This document shows, piece after piece, positions 27,223 to 36,502 of a stretch of 64,000 bases of DNA. The position numbers were made by a program, and so were the translations under genes. Source of the DNA: Pseudomonas sp. B6002 (GTDB lineage: Bacteria; Pseudomonadota; Gammaproteobacteria; Pseudomonadales; Pseudomonadaceae); the NCBI RefSeq assembly GCF_013385985.1, contig NZ_JACAOY010000021.1:1-64000 (forward strand), read 5' to 3'. The stretch's first letter is position 1; every line of letters begins with the position of its first letter. The notes under the pieces are model-generated. The model was given only the letters and a program-made list of their open reading frames with translations, had not been told where the DNA came from and did not search any database.

Positions 27223-30200
27223 GTGACACGCAAGTTGATCGCACGGCAGACCATGCCGCCAACTGCCCATCACACGACGAGCCAATCCCTGATGATCAAT
27301 CCAAGCACCGTCAATACCCGCTACACCTTGCCCACCGATGCATCTCAAGCGAGTTCCACGAGGCGACAACGTGCGACGGGTGAATCCTCTGACCTCGACA
27401 CTTACGCCCCCAATTCCCGTGTCGAAGGCGACAGTGAGCTGGCAGCGCTGTATCGCATCGCACTGGCGAAGACCGCCGGCCCCTCGGCCCCCCAATCAAA
27501 CCTCAGGCTCGACGCCATTCCAGCCAGCTCGACCTTCGGCCAATGGTGGAGCCAGCTGGGCCAAGCGTTTCAGTCGCCCGACGTGCAACAGTGGATGCAG
27601 GAACGCGGCATAAAACCCGACTCGATCAAAATCAACCCGGCCTCCGGCCAGATATCTTTTTCGCTTAAAACAGGCACTGGGCGGGAGGTCCATACACTGG
27701 GGCTCGACAACCCGGGCTGGGCAGCGGTCAGCGGGCCGATTCTGAATGCAGGCCGAATCATCGTTTCGGGATACGCCTTCACCACGTTTGCTCCGCCGCT
27801 GTCTTCCGAGGCCAACAGCGCGCCCTTCAACCTTGTGCAGCGTTTTTACAAAGAGCCCGAGCTCTTGTCCCCCGACGCAATCAAGCAACGCGTGGCCGAA
27901 CTGCTGCGAGACAAGACCTTCGTCGAACTGACACCGCCGACCTTTACCGGGTTGCACACCCGTCGCAGTGAAGATCGACTGGAAGAGCAACAGGCGCAGT
28001 TGGCCGATATCCGCAACCGCTACCAGGCTGCTTTCGACTTGCAGCACCTCGCCAACTTTGTCAGGGAGGGCAGCCGGGAAGAGTCGGAAATAGCCCACGA
28101 ACTCGACACCCGAGTTGTCTATGTCGACAGCGCCAGTACCTACATGCCTTCGATGGCAGGCAAGCACAACAGCGTGAGCCTGAAGCAGTTCGTTGAGGAC
28201 CATGGCTGGAAAATCCCCACCACGCTTGATCAGTTGGACAACCTGGTCACTGCGTTGATGACCCCTGCCCCCAAGGCGCCGGCCAACGGTAACTACGGCG
28301 GAGCACGTGCCTGGCCCGAGCCATTGGATGCCGCGAGCGAGCAACAATTGAGAGGCGATATCCTTCAGGGCAAGGTCGGCGATATTGATTTTCGCCCGTC
28401 CAGCAGCGTTCTGGAGTATTTGCTGGAGGGGCATCCGGCACAAACCGGTGATCCAAGGCGCTTGATTGACAGCTTGATCGAATCGCCCACAGGGCAGGCC
28501 GTGGGCCGGGCCATCCAGGCCCAGTTTGAGGCGCGCTCGGTCAAAGGCAGTGTCAATGACTGGTTGCTGGCGGCCCTGACGCTGGACCTCTCTGAATCGC
28601 CGGAGGCTGCTGCGGGCGCGGCGCAAACCCGTATCGCGGGCTATACGCTGTTGTCCGCGCAGAACTCGGGCAAGACCGCTGCGGCAGTGTTGAATGAGTT
28701 AACCAACGAACTGGCAAAGGGATCATCACCTGAACACGCCAGGATCCAAGCCACGCTGATGGTGTCCAGCCGGGCACTGGAATTTCTGGTCAAGGACATT
28801 CCACAAGATCTAGTCCTGGGCACTCACAGCTGGGTCAGTTTTTCCACCGCCGTTGCCCGTATAGAAGCGACTGCCCCCGGGGCGACCGCAACGATGAGCT
28901 ACGCCCAAGTCATGACCCAGGCCAGCATCGCGCCCATCTCCGACGAAGAAGAACGTACTGAGTTTGTCGCCCAAAGCGCTGCGCTCAAGCAATGGGCCGT
29001 TGCCAACGGGTTGCCGTACCCGGTAACCGAGGCTGCAATGGGCAGCGTGCGCAAGGCGTTTGCAGCGCAGATCAGCGAACTCGCGAAAGCTTCGCACGCC
29101 TCCACGGCCGTGATGCCGACAGCCAGGGACATGGCACTGGAACGCCTGAAAAAGGCTTTGCCAGGCGTGGACCCGAAGCACTTCGAAGAAAAATGTATCC
29201 GTGTTGAGCCTTCCAACCGTTATTTCCCAGGGCCCTACTCAATCCTGGACCTGTATATCGATGGCCGGGGCATCCTGGGCGCACCGAGTTCTGCGGATAA
29301 CTGGGGGGAAGCGGGCAGAGACCTGATACGCACTTACACATTCGGGCAGGTTGACCTGCCCGATGACGGCAGGCCGGGTGCCTGGGTCTCTTCGTCCAGT
29401 GCATTTAACGTCAATGACGTTTTACAAAAACTCAAACAACTGCCGGATCTATCCACTGAGTTCACTGAAGCATTCTCGGCTTATTCCGAGGCGATCAGGA
29501 CAGCAACTGCCGCGCAAGTAAAAAACATGGTGGCAAAGCTGCCTTTGGCAGACCGTCAGAATTTTGAGTTCGGAGAAATCACCATTGCCAGGAAAACCCA
29601 TTTCGAATGGGGCGGCAAACTCGCCAGTGAATACGACAAAGAGACTGAAGGGTGCGTGCTGATCAAGATCAAGCGCGATGGACAAATCCACACTTACCAG
29701 TTGGACCGCCTGAAAGGCCGCATCACTCGGCAGCCGGACGAAGGTGATTTCAAGACTGGCCAGCCCTACTACAAAGAATCCCGTCCATTCTACGAATACA
29801 AAGTAATCAAACCTGAAGGCCACTACCCAGCCGGGCTAACGGAAGAGTCCTCGAACGCGAGCGGTATTCCCGATAGCTTCGGCAGCGCAAGGACCGCCTA
29901 CCTTGCGGACGCCGTTCTCCATGACATGGATATTCCCGGGCTGAAGAAGACAGCCAGGGGCCAGACAACCTTTGATACCGAAGTGCCAACCCACGAAAAA
30001 GCGGCGCAGATCGCCCTTAACCTCATCCCGTTCAGATCGGCGATCGTCAATTTTCAGAACGGCAAGATTGCCCAGGGGGTGGGTGATCTGTCGTGGGACA
30101 TATTCGGCTTTCTCGTTGGTTTCGGGGCATCGATCAAAGGCGCGAAAGCAGCGGCAAGCGGGATTGGTGCTCTGGCCAGGGTCGGGCACAACCTCAAGAT

Positions 30201-31191
30201 CCTGGGGCGCGCCACAGTTGGCGCGCTCAACCCGGTGAATGGGCTGGATAATCTGGCACGTGGTGTGGTGAATGGCGTGCGGCGGATTCCGGGAGTAGCG
30301 TACAACGGCTTCAAGCACTTACGCGGCTCATACCGCAGCGGCAACCTGTTGGACGTAGTTAAAAACCCGGACATTGCGCAGGGCACCTACAAATCCATCA
30401 ATGCGACGCAGGACGTTGGATCCTTGGCTAAATACGATCCGGCCACCGGTAATTGGCATGCCTATGACCCGCGCACAAGCCAAGCGTATGGAAAGCCACT
30501 GGAGCAGTTCAGGGGCACCGCATCTTCGCTTGCCAGCAAAGATTCAAGTTTGTTAAACACAGGCCTTGCTCGTAATAACGTGATCCAGCTTGGCGGCACC
30601 ATGCAAGAACTTAAAGTCATTGCTTCAGGCCTGCACACTTACGTCGATAATTATAAAGGCGTCAAACGCCTGAATATCATTGCGCACGGCGAAGGGCCTG
30701 ATAGTGCCAATGATTTTTTGAAAAATGGCACTTTTTTGTACGCAGACGGCAAACCTCACGACGCCACGAGCCTCATCAGTTTGCTCAAGTCCAAAGGCAT
30801 CAAGCCGGCAGACTACGATAACGTGCGGCTTATTTCGTGTTACGGCGCAGATGGTGGAGCTTCATCATTTGCCCAGCAGTTTCAGACGGCAATCAAAAAA
30901 CCGGTAAAAGCTTTTGAAGGACCGGTTTACGCGAATGCGTCCCCGGAAAGGCTGGACGTGCTTCATGAACGCTTCGTGGAAAACGTTAAACGGTTTCACC
31001 CAAACCTGCCGCCGGATCAAATCCAGTTGCTTGCAGAATTGAGGTATAGCCAATTTCACGCGCGCAAGACGACGCAACACATTATTAAAAATGACGGAGC
31101 AAAGATACAGATTGCAATCGACCTTCCAAACGGCTCGAGTTCTACCAAACTAACCACCATCAACTACAAACCGCGGCATTTTACGTCCTGA
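27223..31191 (+). CDS. Giant toxin-like protein A with GQWW module and C-terminal His/Cys (C80-like) domain
   Basis: 1322 residues from a GTG at 27223 that has AGGGA seven bases upstream; ATGs at 27253 and 27292 are alternatives. It has no signal peptide. A module at about 102-215 (STFGQWWSQLGQ, PGWAAVSGPIL, RFYKEPELL) occurs twice in the paralogue at 41206-45696. Residues 420-700 and 950-1060 (LADAVLHDMDIPGLKKTARG, ALNLIPF) are also shared. The C-terminus has LNIIAHGEG with His1155 and RLISCYGAD with Cys1206, then FAQQFQTAIKKPVKAFEGPV. The pattern recalls clan CD cysteine peptidases such as the autoprocessing domain of MARTX/TcdB. The distal 650 bp look more AT-rich than the rest. Function is unknown; a secreted effector is inferred. 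Confidence 0.75.
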   Translation: MTRKLIARQTMPPTAHHTTSQSLMINPSTVNTRYTLPTDASQASSTRRQRATGESSDLDTYAPNSRVEGDSELAALYRIALAKTAGPSAPQSNLRLDAIPASSTFGQWWSQLGQAFQSPDVQQWMQERGIKPDSIKINPASGQISFSLKTGTGREVHTLGLDNPGWAAVSGPILNAGRIIVSGYAFTTFAPPLSSEANSAPFNLVQRFYKEPELLSPDAIKQRVAELLRDKTFVELTPPTFTGLHTRRSEDRLEEQQAQLADIRNRYQAAFDLQHLANFVREGSREESEIAHELDTRVVYVDSASTYMPSMAGKHNSVSLKQFVEDHGWKIPTTLDQLDNLVTALMTPAPKAPANGNYGGARAWPEPLDAASEQQLRGDILQGKVGDIDFRPSSSVLEYLLEGHPAQTGDPRRLIDSLIESPTGQAVGRAIQAQFEARSVKGSVNDWLLAALTLDLSESPEAAAGAAQTRIAGYTLLSAQNSGKTAAAVLNELTNELAKGSSPEHARIQATLMVSSRALEFLVKDIPQDLVLGTHSWVSFSTAVARIEATAPGATATMSYAQVMTQASIAPISDEEERTEFVAQSAALKQWAVANGLPYPVTEAAMGSVRKAFAAQISELAKASHASTAVMPTARDMALERLKKALPGVDPKHFEEKCIRVEPSNRYFPGPYSILDLYIDGRGILGAPSSADNWGEAGRDLIRTYTFGQVDLPDDGRPGAWVSSSSAFNVNDVLQKLKQLPDLSTEFTEAFSAYSEAIRTATAAQVKNMVAKLPLADRQNFEFGEITIARKTHFEWGGKLASEYDKETEGCVLIKIKRDGQIHTYQLDRLKGRITRQPDEGDFKTGQPYYKESRPFYEYKVIKPEGHYPAGLTEESSNASGIPDSFGSARTAYLADAVLHDMDIPGLKKTARGQTTFDTEVPTHEKAAQIALNLIPFRSAIVNFQNGKIAQGVGDLSWDIFGFLVGFGASIKGAKAAASGIGALARVGHNLKILGRATVGALNPVNGLDNLARGVVNGVRRIPGVAYNGFKHLRGSYRSGNLLDVVKNPDIAQGTYKSINATQDVGSLAKYDPATGNWHAYDPRTSQAYGKPLEQFRGTASSLASKDSSLLNTGLARNNVIQLGGTMQELKVIASGLHTYVDNYKGVKRLNIIAHGEGPDSANDFLKNGTFLYADGKPHDATSLISLLKSKGIKPADYDNVRLISCYGADGGASSFAQQFQTAIKKPVKAFEGPVYANASPERLDVLHERFVENVKRFHPNLPPDQIQLLAELRYSQFHARKTTQHIIKNDGAKIQIAIDLPNGSSSTKLTTINYKPRHFTS

Positions 31192-31295
31192 AGACTGTCA
31201 GTAAACCTAAAGCGGCGACAACGAGACGTTGCCGTCCGCCAACGCCAAGTAACCGCTCACCACAACAGAGTACCAGGCACAACTCTGACACTCGT

Positions 31296-31424
31296 TCAAC
31301 CTGCGCACGCTTCTTCGTCTGGTTCTAAGAGCGGCACCTCGGCATCATCCATCAACGACCCCGGGTCTTCATTGCCCGGGTCGTTGAGCTCCTCTTCACA
31401 TTCTTCTTCCCGTTCTTCTGACAT
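31296..31424 (-). CDS. Small acidic hypothetical protein (42 residues)
   Basis: ATG at 31424 with AGGGAG nine bases upstream, running to TGA at 31296. The product begins MSEEREEECEEELND and is about one third Glu/Asp, with two cysteines. It starts 10 nt after the 57-residue gene, so the two form a small operon. I do not recognise a family. A good ribosome-binding site and the pairing argue that it is real. Confidence 0.5.
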   Translation of the reverse strand: MSEEREEECEEELNDPGNEDPGSLMDDAEVPLLEPDEEACAG

Positions 31425-31434
31425 GACCGTCTCC

Positions 31435-31608
31435 CTAACCCCCTTGGGTATCGATATCGGCATCGGTTTCAGGCTTGGGCTCGCGCTCGGGCTTGAAGTC
31501 TGGACTGTAGTCGTTTTCCCGCGCCTTGGGGTCTTTGGCCTTGGGATCTTTCAGGGCCGGGTCTTTGGGGGCGTCTGCGCCCGTCGCGGGTTGTTTGTGC
31601 GTGCTCAT
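31435..31608 (-). CDS. Small Lys/Pro/Asp-rich hypothetical protein (57 residues)
   Basis: ATG at 31608 with AGAGGTGA seven bases upstream, stop TAG at 31435. The product starts MSTHKQPATGADAPK and contains the internal repeats KDPALKDPKAKDPKAR and a charged tail. It is low-complexity and hydrophilic, probably disordered. Stress- or stationary-phase proteins in Pseudomonas often look like this, but no function can be assigned. It is followed by the 42-residue acidic gene. Confidence 0.6.
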   Translation of the reverse strand: MSTHKQPATGADAPKDPALKDPKAKDPKARENDYSPDFKPEREPKPETDADIDTQGG

Positions 31609-31678
31609 GGTTCACCTCTGCAACGTTATTGCCTGCGTAAAGTTAAGGTCACGTTCCCGACGACGAAGTTCCATTTGT

Positions 31679-32224
31679 CTAGGACCCCGGGTTATCCACC
31701 TGGATGTAGAACGCGTAGGCCCCCAGCAATAGCCAGAACACCATGAACAGCCACGGCGCACGCATGGAAAACAGCAGCGACTTGCGATAGCCCTTGTGCG
31801 ACGACTCGGTCTCACAGAACAGCGGCGAATCATCGTAAGCCAGGCCCATCACCGGCTCGCTGCGCAGCAGTTCGCTTTGCTTGTAGTGCCAGTGGTCGAT
31901 GATTTCGTACGCCGCGCGAATTCCCGGCCAGGCATTCAATGAGCTGAGAATGCCGAGCATCACCAGGAACACCGGCACCACCAGCGTGAACAACTTGCCC
32001 CACTCCGGGTTGAGGTTGCCCATGCCGGATACGAATGCGATGACCAGGAACGATTGCGCCGTGAGGTAGGCGTCGGTGCGGTTGGCCAGGATGGTGGTTT
32101 CGTACTGGATCTCGCGGCGGTAGAAGTCCAGGCGGTCCTTGGGCGAGCCGAAGATCTTGGCGGTGTGTTCGCTGTGATCTGTCAATGCCGCTTCCGGCGT
32201 TTGGGGGGAAATGATTCTGGGCAC
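31679..32224 (-). CDS. Inner-membrane protein of unknown function
   Basis: 181 residues from a GTG at 32224 preceded by GGAG; a GTG at 32239 is the alternative. There are three hydrophobic segments: around YLTAQSFLVIAFVSG, LVVPVFLVMLGILSS and WLFMVFWLLLGAYAFYI. A conserved-looking cytoplasmic stretch precedes the first (KDRLDFYRREIQYETTIL). Layout resembles small RipA/LemA-independent membrane proteins, but I do not recognise the family. It lies upstream of the two tiny genes on the same strand, with a 70-nt gap. Confidence 0.7.
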   Translation of the reverse strand: MPRIISPQTPEAALTDHSEHTAKIFGSPKDRLDFYRREIQYETTILANRTDAYLTAQSFLVIAFVSGMGNLNPEWGKLFTLVVPVFLVMLGILSSLNAWPGIRAAYEIIDHWHYKQSELLRSEPVMGLAYDDSPLFCETESSHKGYRKSLLFSMRAPWLFMVFWLLLGAYAFYIQVDNPGS

Positions 32225-32346
32225 GGCCGTGCTCCACACAGGTTCGAATCCCGTTAGAAGAAACGGGCCCGGGCGAAGTTCAAGTTAGTTGGTGCACTGG
32301 TGTGGTGCGTGCGATGCGCCGTTATGGATACCTGCAATGCACCCAC

Positions 32347-32413
32347 TGTAGGAGCCGGCTTGCCGGCGATGGCGATCTCACGGCCGCCATCGCCGGCAAG
32401 CCGGGCTCCTACA
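32347..32413. repeat. REPIN, GTAGGAGC type
   Basis: TGTAGGAGCCGGCTTGCCGGCGAT at the left (shown in part) pairs with ATCGCCGGCAAGCCGGGCTCCTACA at the right. The arms have a short loop of about 20 nt. Confidence 0.85.
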
Positions 32414-32652
32414 CAACCGATGTCACCCGCAAACCGGTAAACGACGCCTGAAACGCCGTTTCGGCACAAGCATTGCTTTATCCATTCATCTGCCCGGAAA
32501 CAGGAGCATTCGTTACCCCCCGACCCAGAGCCCACCCCATAAGAAAGTAAGGACCAAGCCCAGTGGCACCCTCAGCCACGGGCTCATAAAAAATGCGGTT
32601 TTTAAAGCGGCAGTGCCACCCAGGCTTCCCTCGGCACTGACAAGGTACTGGA
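32414..32652. other. Non-coding gap upstream of the ATP-grasp gene
   Basis: About 240 bases between the REPIN and the ATP-grasp start. No convincing gene, hairpin or operator was found. It presumably holds the promoter of the ATP-grasp/alpha-E operon. Confidence 0.4.
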
Positions 32653-34062
32653 ATGGCTCGATCTTTCTTTGACGAAATGAATGACGCGCAAGGCGTATGC
32701 CGCGCGCATTATCAGGATTTCTCCCGCTGGCTGGCCAATACGCCGCCGGAACTGCTGGCCCAGAGGCGCCGCGAAGCCGATTTGCTGTTCCATCGGGCCG
32801 GGATCACCTTCACCTTGTATGGCGACGAACAAGACACCGAGCGCCTGATCCCCTTCGACATCATCCCCCGCAGCATCCCCGCCAGTGAATGGGCCGTGAT
32901 CGAACGCGGCTGCATCCAGCGCGTGAACGCACTGAACATGTTCCTCGCCGATATCTACCACGACCAGCGCATTATCAAGGCCGGGATCATCCCCGCCGAC
33001 CAGGTGCTGGGCAACGAGGGTTACCAGAAGGCCATGGTGGGCCTGGATCTGCACCGCGACATCTACTCGCACATCTCCGGCGTCGACCTGGTGCGTGACG
33101 GTGATGGCACCTACTACGTGCTCGAAGACAACCTGCGCACGCCCAGCGGCGTGAGCTACATGCTCGAAGACCGCAAGATGATGATGCGCCTGTTCCCCGA
33201 AGTGTTCGCCAAGCAGCGCATCGCGCCGGTGGACCACTACCCCAACCTGCTACTCAAGACCCTGAAAAGTTCCAGCCGCCTGGACAACCCCAACGTGGTA
33301 GTGCTGACGCCGGGGCGTTTCAACAGCGCGTTCTTTGAACATGCGTTCCTGGCCCGGGAAATGGGCGTGGAACTGGTGGAAGGCGCCGACCTGTTCGTGC
33401 AGGACCTCAAGGTGTTCATGCGCACCACCGACGGCCCCAAGGCCGTGGACGTGATCTACCGGCGCATCGACGACGCCTTCCTCGACCCGCTGGCGTTCAA
33501 CCCCGAGTCGATGCTCGGCGTGCCCGGCCTGGTCGCCGCCTATTGCGCGGGCAATGTGGTGCTGGCCAATGCCATTGGCACCGGGGTGGCCGACGACAAA
33601 TCGATCTATCCGTACGTGCCGGAAATGATCCGCTTCTACCTGGACGAAGAACCGGTACTGCAAAACGTGCCGACCTTCCAGTGCCGCAAACCCGATGAAC
33701 TGTCCCACGTGCTGGCGCACCTGCCGGAACTGGTGGTCAAGGAAACCCAGGGCTCCGGTGGCTATGGCATGCTGGTGGGCCCGGCGTCCACGGCGGCCGA
33801 GATCGAGGACTTCCGCCAACGCATCAAGGCGCGCCCACACGCGTACATCGCCCAGCCCACCCTGAGCCTGTCCACCTGCCCTACCTTTGTCGAAAACGGC
33901 ATCGCCCCCCGGCATATCGACCTGCGGCCCTTCGTGCTGTCGGGCAAGGAAACCCGCCTGGTGCCGGGCGGCCTGACCCGCGTGGCGCTGAAGGAAGGCT
34001 CGTTGATCGTCAACTCGTCGCAGGGCGGCGGAACCAAGGACACCTGGGTGGTGGAGGGCTGA
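32653..34062 (+). CDS. Circularly permuted type 2 ATP-grasp protein
   Basis: 469 residues. Family landmarks are RGCIQRVNALNMFLADIYHDQRI, the glycine-rich DNLRTPSGVSYMLEDR, DVIYRRIDDAFLDPL, VVKETQGSGGYGMLVGP (ATP contact) and RHIDLRPFVLSG. It probably makes a small peptide or amide bond. It is always found with an alpha-E protein, as here (3-nt gap). In many genomes a transglutaminase-like gene completes the set, but none follows here. Confidence 0.9.
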   Translation: MARSFFDEMNDAQGVCRAHYQDFSRWLANTPPELLAQRRREADLLFHRAGITFTLYGDEQDTERLIPFDIIPRSIPASEWAVIERGCIQRVNALNMFLADIYHDQRIIKAGIIPADQVLGNEGYQKAMVGLDLHRDIYSHISGVDLVRDGDGTYYVLEDNLRTPSGVSYMLEDRKMMMRLFPEVFAKQRIAPVDHYPNLLLKTLKSSSRLDNPNVVVLTPGRFNSAFFEHAFLAREMGVELVEGADLFVQDLKVFMRTTDGPKAVDVIYRRIDDAFLDPLAFNPESMLGVPGLVAAYCAGNVVLANAIGTGVADDKSIYPYVPEMIRFYLDEEPVLQNVPTFQCRKPDELSHVLAHLPELVVKETQGSGGYGMLVGPASTAAEIEDFRQRIKARPHAYIAQPTLSLSTCPTFVENGIAPRHIDLRPFVLSGKETRLVPGGLTRVALKEGSLIVNSSQGGGTKDTWVVEG

Positions 34063-34065
34063 ATC

Positions 34066-35016
34066 ATGTTGAGTAGAACCGCCGCAGATCTGTACTGGAT
34101 GTCCCGTTACCTGGAGCGCGCCGAGAACCTGGCGCGCATGCTCGAAGTCAGTTATTCGCTGTCGCTGATGCCCCAGGCCGGGCGCAGCGATGGCCTGGAT
34201 GAACTGGCGATGTCGTTGCTCAGCAGCGGCACCCTGGACAGCTACCTGGAGCGCCACAAGCAGCTGGACGCCGAACGCATGCTGCACTTCTTCGCCCTCG
34301 ACGAAGAAAACCCCGCCAGCATCTACAACTGCCTGCGCGCCGCCCGGGGCAACGCCCATGCGGTACGCGGGCGCATCACCGCCGACATGTGGGAAAACCT
34401 CAACGCCACCTGGCTGGAAATGCGCAGCATCGCCGCCGGCGGCCTGGCGCGGCACGGCATCAGCCACTTCTGTGACTGGGTCAAGCAACGCTCGCATCTG
34501 TTTCGCGGCGCCACCTCCGGCACCATCATGCGCAATGACGCCTATCGCTTTATTCGCCTGGGCACCTTTGTCGAGCGGGCAGACAACACCCTGCGCCTGC
34601 TCGATGCGCGTTATGAGATGTTTGGCGAGGAATCGGAAGAAGTCAGCGACCTGTCGGCACGCGGGTATTACCAGTGGAGCGCGCTGCTGCGGGCGCTGTC
34701 GTCGTTCGAGGCCTACACCGAGCTGTACCCGAATGCGTTGAATGCGCGGTCGGTGTCTGAGTTGCTGTTGCTGCGCAGTGACGTGCCGCGCTCATTGCAC
34801 GCCTGCATCGAGGAGTTGAGCCACATCCTCGCCGACCTGCCCGGCAGCTACGGGCGCACCGCTCAGCGCCTGGCCGCCGAGTTCGAAGCGAGGCTGCGCT
34901 ACACCGGGATCGACGAAATCCTCGAAGACGGCCTGCACAGCCGCCTCACCGACTTTATCGACACCGTGCGCGAACTGGCGCGGGCCATTCACAGCTCTTA
35001 CCTGGAAGTGGTGTGA
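34066..35016 (+). CDS. Alpha-E domain-containing protein
   Basis: 316 residues, all helical. It starts with LSRTAADLYWMSRYLERAENLARML, the hallmark of this family, and has HFCDWVKQRSHLFRGATSGT and FIRLGTFVERADNTLRLLD. It is encoded 3 nt downstream of the ATP-grasp gene and is taken to be its functional partner. Biochemical role is not established. Confidence 0.9.
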   Translation: MLSRTAADLYWMSRYLERAENLARMLEVSYSLSLMPQAGRSDGLDELAMSLLSSGTLDSYLERHKQLDAERMLHFFALDEENPASIYNCLRAARGNAHAVRGRITADMWENLNATWLEMRSIAAGGLARHGISHFCDWVKQRSHLFRGATSGTIMRNDAYRFIRLGTFVERADNTLRLLDARYEMFGEESEEVSDLSARGYYQWSALLRALSSFEAYTELYPNALNARSVSELLLLRSDVPRSLHACIEELSHILADLPGSYGRTAQRLAAEFEARLRYTGIDEILEDGLHSRLTDFIDTVRELARAIHSSYLEVV

Positions 35017-35124
35017 GTGCAATTGGGGCACTTAACTGTCAATTCGGGTGATTGACCCCTCTTTGATACCGCTCTTATGTTGGGCAGGTGCAACGCCTTC
35101 CCACCATAAGAACAGGTACAGAGC

Positions 35125-35559
35125 ATGTCCGAACTGACCCTCACCCCCGCTGCGGCCCAAACCTTGCGACGTTGGCACGCCATGCTGGCCGCCCGTGATC
35201 TCAAGTCCCTGCCCGAGCTGCTGGCCGCCGACGCGGTGTTTCGCTCGCCCATGGCCCACACGCCCTACCCTGGCGCGCCCGTGGTGTCGATGATCCTCAA
35301 CACCGTGATCAAGGTGTTCGAAGACTTCACCTACCACCGTGAACTGGCGACCGGCGATGGCCTGAGCGTGGTGTTGGAGTTCAGCGCCCGGGTGGGCGAC
35401 AAGCAGCTCAAGGGCATCGACCTGATTCGCTTCAACGAGCAAGGGCAGATCATTGAGTTTGAAGTGATGGTCCGCCCCTTGAGCGGGTTACAGGCATTGG
35501 GTGAGGAAATGGGCCGACGCCTGGCGCCGTACCTGGCCAAGGCCAACTCCCAGGCTTGA
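35125..35559 (+). CDS. SnoaL/NTF2-like fold protein
   Basis: 144 residues. An N-terminal helix (RRWHAMLAARDLKSLPELLAADAVFRSP) is followed by beta strands YHRELATGDGLSVVLEFSARV and IDLIRFNEQGQIIEFEVMVRP, the cone-shaped NTF2/SnoaL arrangement. Such proteins are isomerases, hydrolases or ligand binders; catalytic residues cannot be assigned. It lies 108 nt after the alpha-E gene and may have its own promoter. Confidence 0.82.
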   Translation: MSELTLTPAAAQTLRRWHAMLAARDLKSLPELLAADAVFRSPMAHTPYPGAPVVSMILNTVIKVFEDFTYHRELATGDGLSVVLEFSARVGDKQLKGIDLIRFNEQGQIIEFEVMVRPLSGLQALGEEMGRRLAPYLAKANSQA

Positions 35560-35570
35560 TGACACCCACC

Positions 35571-35659
35571 TGTAGGAGCTGGCTTGCCGGCGATGGCGGT
35601 TGATCAGTCAGTGATTAATTGGCTGAAAGATTGCTATCGCCGGCAAGCCGGCTCCTACG
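35571..35659. repeat. REPIN, GTAGGAGC type
   Basis: TGTAGGAGCTGGCTTGCC at the left pairs with GGCAAGCCGGCTCCTAC at the right across a loop with GATGGCGG and CTATCGC flanks. It lies between the convergent SnoaL-like and msrA genes. Confidence 0.85.
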
Positions 35660-35674
35660 GGTGGGCGGTGGTGG

Positions 35675-36370
35675 TTATTGGTTTTTCACCAGGACCGGTT
35701 CTGCGCGGTATTGGTCGGGGAACAGTTTTTTCAGCTGCGCTACCTTCGGCAGGTCATTGATCACGATGTAGGGGTAAGACGGGTTCTCGGTGAGAAAGTC
35801 CTGATGGTAGGACTCCGCCGGGTAAAACGCCTTGCCGGTTTCCACTTTGGTCACGATCGGCTTGTCGAAGGCCTTGGCCGCGTCCAGCTGGGCGATATAC
35901 GCCTGGGCAACTTTTTGCTGCTCGGCGTTCTGCGCAAAGATTTCCGAACGGTATTGGGTGCCGCTGTCCGGGCCCTGGCGGTTCAGCTCGGTGGGGTTGT
36001 GGGCCACCGAGAAGTAGATCTGCAGCAGCTTGCCATAGCTGACCTGGCTCGGGTCATAGGTCACCGACACCGATTCGGCATGCCCGGTATCGCCGCCGCT
36101 GACGCTCTCGTATTGCGCGGTACTCGCCGCACCACCGTCGTAGCCGGACACGGCGTTTTTCACGCCCTGCACGTGCTGGAACACCCCTTGCACGCCCCAG
36201 AAACAGCCACCGGCAAACACGGCGGTCTGCAGGTTACCGGAGGTGGCAGGCAGGTCCAGGGCGGGGGGTGCGATCATCACCGCGTCTTCAGCACCACCGA
36301 AGGAGAACGCCGAGCTTTGGCCGACAAAAACCGCGAAAGCGAGCACCGGTAAAAACTTGAGTCGTTTCAT
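35675..36370 (-). CDS. msrA: Exported peptide methionine sulfoxide reductase A
   Basis: 231 residues from the ATG at 36370, with a signal peptide (MKRLKFLPVLAFAVFVGQSSA). The catalytic motif GGCFWGVQ has Cys56. Family motifs VKNAVSGYDGG, HAESVSVTYDPSQVSY and YRSEIF follow, and the substrate pocket is complete. It reduces methionine-S-sulfoxide in periplasmic proteins. It is downstream of the dipZ-like and msrB genes on the same strand, separated by a REPIN. DipZ is the expected electron donor. Confidence 0.93.
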   Translation of the reverse strand: MKRLKFLPVLAFAVFVGQSSAFSFGGAEDAVMIAPPALDLPATSGNLQTAVFAGGCFWGVQGVFQHVQGVKNAVSGYDGGAASTAQYESVSGGDTGHAESVSVTYDPSQVSYGKLLQIYFSVAHNPTELNRQGPDSGTQYRSEIFAQNAEQQKVAQAYIAQLDAAKAFDKPIVTKVETGKAFYPAESYHQDFLTENPSYPYIVINDLPKVAQLKKLFPDQYRAEPVLVKNQ

Positions 36371-36396
36371 CACTATCACTCTAGAACACGGTCGAC

Positions 36397-36485
36397 TGTG
36401 GGAGCTGGCTTGCCTGCGATGGCGGTGCATCAGGGCCAGATGAAGCGGCTGGCCCGACGCTATCGCAGGCAAGCCAGCTCCCACA
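36397..36485. repeat. REPIN, GTGGGAGC type, inside the msr gene set
   Basis: TGTGGGAGCTGGCTTGCCTGCGAT pairs with CTATCGCAGGCAAGCCAGCTCCCACA (arms quoted in part). It lies between the dipZ-like gene end and the msrA start, where it could lower or stabilise parts of the transcript. Confidence 0.85.
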
Positions 36486-36502
36486 GTGATTGGGTTTTCA
36501 AT

